Positions 62,812-64,000 of a stretch of 64,000 bases of DNA are shown here, one piece after another. The stretch covers positions 2,976,001-3,040,000 of the forward strand of contig OZ240237.1 in NCBI GenBank assembly GCA_965198025.1. The letters are read 5' to 3'. The stretch's first letter is position 1. Each line of letters starts with the position of its first letter. Below the pieces are notes generated by a model. It was not told the DNA's origin. It saw only the letters and a list, made by a program, of their open reading frames with translations, and searched no databases. This stretch comes from CAYWWM01 sp965198025. GTDB taxonomy: Bacteria > Acidobacteriota > Terriglobia > 2-12-FULL-54-10. A program made the position numbers and the translations under genes.

Positions 62812-63363
62812 ATGAAAGCAAAGCTCGACAAAAAACACGGCAGCAAGCCCGAAAAGGCGCACATCCAGTTGCGGGTGAACGGGGAACCGGTGGAGGTAGC
62901 GTTTCAGCCGCACAAGACGCTGCTCGAAGTGTTGCGCGAGGACCTGGGGCTGACGGGCACGAAGCACGGGTGCGAATTGGGTGAGTGCGGCTGTTGCGCG
63001 GTGCTGGTGGACGGCAAGCCTGTGCTCTCCTGCCTGGCGCTGGGGCTGGCGGCGGAAGGCCATGAAGTGACTACGGTAGAAGGCATGGCAGACGGGCCGA
63101 CGCTGCACCCCTTGCAGGAAGCGTTCGCGGAGCTGGGGGCGGCGCAGTGCGGGTATTGCACCCCGGGCATCCTGCTGACGGCGATGGCGCTGCTTGAAAA
63201 ATCACCTCGGCCGTCGCGGGAGACCATCAAAGAGGAGCTAGCCGGGAACATCTGCCGCTGCACGGGCTACATTAAGATTTTCGAGGCCGTCGAGCTGGCT
63301 GCGGCACGGATGCAGGGCGAAACGGCGGAACCCGCCAAGGAGAGCATATATGGCTGGGACTAA
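62812..63363 (+). CDS. Molybdenum hydroxylase small subunit, two [2Fe-2S] clusters
   Basis: ATG 62812, with GGAG 9 bases before it, gives 183 residues. The plant-type ferredoxin cluster is KHGCELGECGCCAVLVDG...LSC, and the second cluster has QCGYCTPG and CRCTGYIKI. This is the xanthine dehydrogenase/CO dehydrogenase small subunit that passes electrons from the molybdenum site. An N-terminal lysine-rich stretch of about 18 residues is extra. The large subunit overlaps its end. No FAD subunit is seen before the window ends. Confidence 0.93.
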   Translation: MKAKLDKKHGSKPEKAHIQLRVNGEPVEVAFQPHKTLLEVLREDLGLTGTKHGCELGECGCCAVLVDGKPVLSCLALGLAAEGHEVTTVEGMADGPTLHPLQEAFAELGAAQCGYCTPGILLTAMALLEKSPRPSRETIKEELAGNICRCTGYIKIFEAVELAAARMQGETAEPAKESIYGWD

Positions 63364-64000
63364 TGGGGCTCGAGCTGGCGGGTCTGGAAGCAACGGCAGC
63401 CAACCGAACGGGCTGAAGGTCATCGGCAGGCCGTGGAAGAAGGTTGACGCGAGCGACAAGGTGCTGGGACAGACGAAGTTCGCCGACGACCTGATGCTGC
63501 CCCGGATGCTCCATTGCAAGATTCTCCGTAGCTCGGTGCCGCACGGGAAGATTGTGCGGATTGACGCCTCCAAGGCAGAGAAGTATCCCGGCGTCAAGGC
63601 AGTTCTGTTGGGTAAGGACCTGCCGACGCCGTACGGGATTCTGCCGGTGAGCCAGGATGAGCACGCGCTGCAAATCGAAAGAGTGCGCATGGTGGGCGAT
63701 CCGGTTGTGGCCGTGGCGGCCGTGGACGAAGATGCAGCCACCGAGGCGCTGGAACTGATCGAGGTTGAGTACGAGCCGCTCCAAAGTATCAGTTCGATTG
63801 AAGAAGCGCTGGCGACGCCCGAGCCGCGCATCCACGAGTACGGCGTGGAGGGCAACGTCCATCGGAAGCAGTCCTACGAGTTCGGAGATATCGAGGCGGG
63901 CTTCGCCGAGGCTGATTTCGTCCGCGAAGACATCACGTTCTACGAGGGCAGCACGCACCTGGCGCTCGAACAGCACGCCAGCGTGGCACAGTACAGTCCC
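63350..64000 (+). CDS. Molybdenum hydroxylase large subunit, N-terminal part (runs off the window)
   Basis: From ATG 63350, overlapping the small-subunit stop, 217 codons are open to the window end. After a Gly/Asn-rich leader of about 20 residues it reads VIGRPWKKVDASDKVLGQTKFADDL, the aldehyde oxidase/xanthine dehydrogenase a/b-hammerhead domain, with LHCKILRSSVPHGKI, VRMVGDPVVAVAAVDEDAA and EYEPLQSISSIEEAL. The second domain begins near THLALEQHASVAQYS. It should carry the molybdopterin site. Substrate (aldehyde, purine, hydroxybenzoyl-CoA or N-heterocycle) cannot be read from this part. Confidence 0.9.
   Translation, partial: MAGTNGARAGGSGSNGSQPNGLKVIGRPWKKVDASDKVLGQTKFADDLMLPRMLHCKILRSSVPHGKIVRIDASKAEKYPGVKAVLLGKDLPTPYGILPVSQDEHALQIERVRMVGDPVVAVAAVDEDAATEALELIEVEYEPLQSISSIEEALATPEPRIHEYGVEGNVHRKQSYEFGDIEAGFAEADFVREDITFYEGSTHLALEQHASVAQYSP

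Overview
The window is about 62% GC, densely coded and bacterial. Gene content suggests an Acidobacteriota genome, probably a soil or subsurface metagenome contig: exported YtcJ-type amidohydrolases, NHL and virginiamycin-lyase-like propellers, a carboxypeptidase-regulatory/cytochrome c fusion, a CofD for F420, a paralogous EF-G and AGGAGG ribosome binding sites. This assignment is inferred from gene content, not from a marker gene. No rRNA, tRNA, CRISPR array or intact insertion sequence was seen.

Layout. 1-6 kb: MFS transporter (partial), a frameshifted NHL protein, an exported amidohydrolase, a small membrane protein and an exported class II aldolase. 6-13.2 kb: two convergent operons of aconitase-superfamily genes. 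The plus-strand pair (LeuC/LeuD type) is canonical. The minus-strand operon encodes a LeuD-like subunit, an ornithine-cyclodeaminase/mu-crystallin homologue, two M24-fold proteins with altered metal ligands, and a LeuC-like subunit that has lost all three iron-sulfur cysteines. This is the most novel locus in the window. 13.2-18.1 kb: an AAC(6')-like acetyltransferase cut by an amber codon, and an RND efflux pair. 18.3-25 kb: a restriction-enzyme remnant, cofD, a glycosyltransferase, then argF, a small gene, argG and argH read from a promoter carrying ARG-box-like operators. 25-31 kb: HU, serA, an MBL hydrolase, a Tat-exported double VOC protein, an NHL protein and a GNAT.

31-34.5 kb is an oxidative-stress/iron block: a Fur/PerR-type regulator behind a Fur-type palindrome, katG and bacterioferritin, ending in a strong hairpin. 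34.6-43.6 kb is housekeeping: aroC, rmuC, def, fmt, an EF-G paralogue and a LysM lytic transglycosylase. 43.8-53.5 kb holds exported proteins of poorly known function: a monohaem cytochrome c, a rhodanese, an aminotransferase, two three-domain propeller/cytochrome proteins, a DUF4159 protein and a subclass B3 metallo-beta-lactamase. 53.6-56.5 kb has a flippase-like membrane protein, a glycosyltransferase and a PilZ protein.

57-64 kb carries a two-subunit CoA-transferase with an enoyl-CoA hydratase between the subunits, an exported amidase, a NYN-domain protein and the start of a molybdenum hydroxylase operon. Decayed genes are frequent (NHL, GNAT, restriction enzyme, zinc ribbon, PPOX, AAA ATPase). 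A 214-bp element occurs twice, at 38.9 and 55.7 kb, with 5 mismatches. Some single-base frameshifts could be assembly errors.
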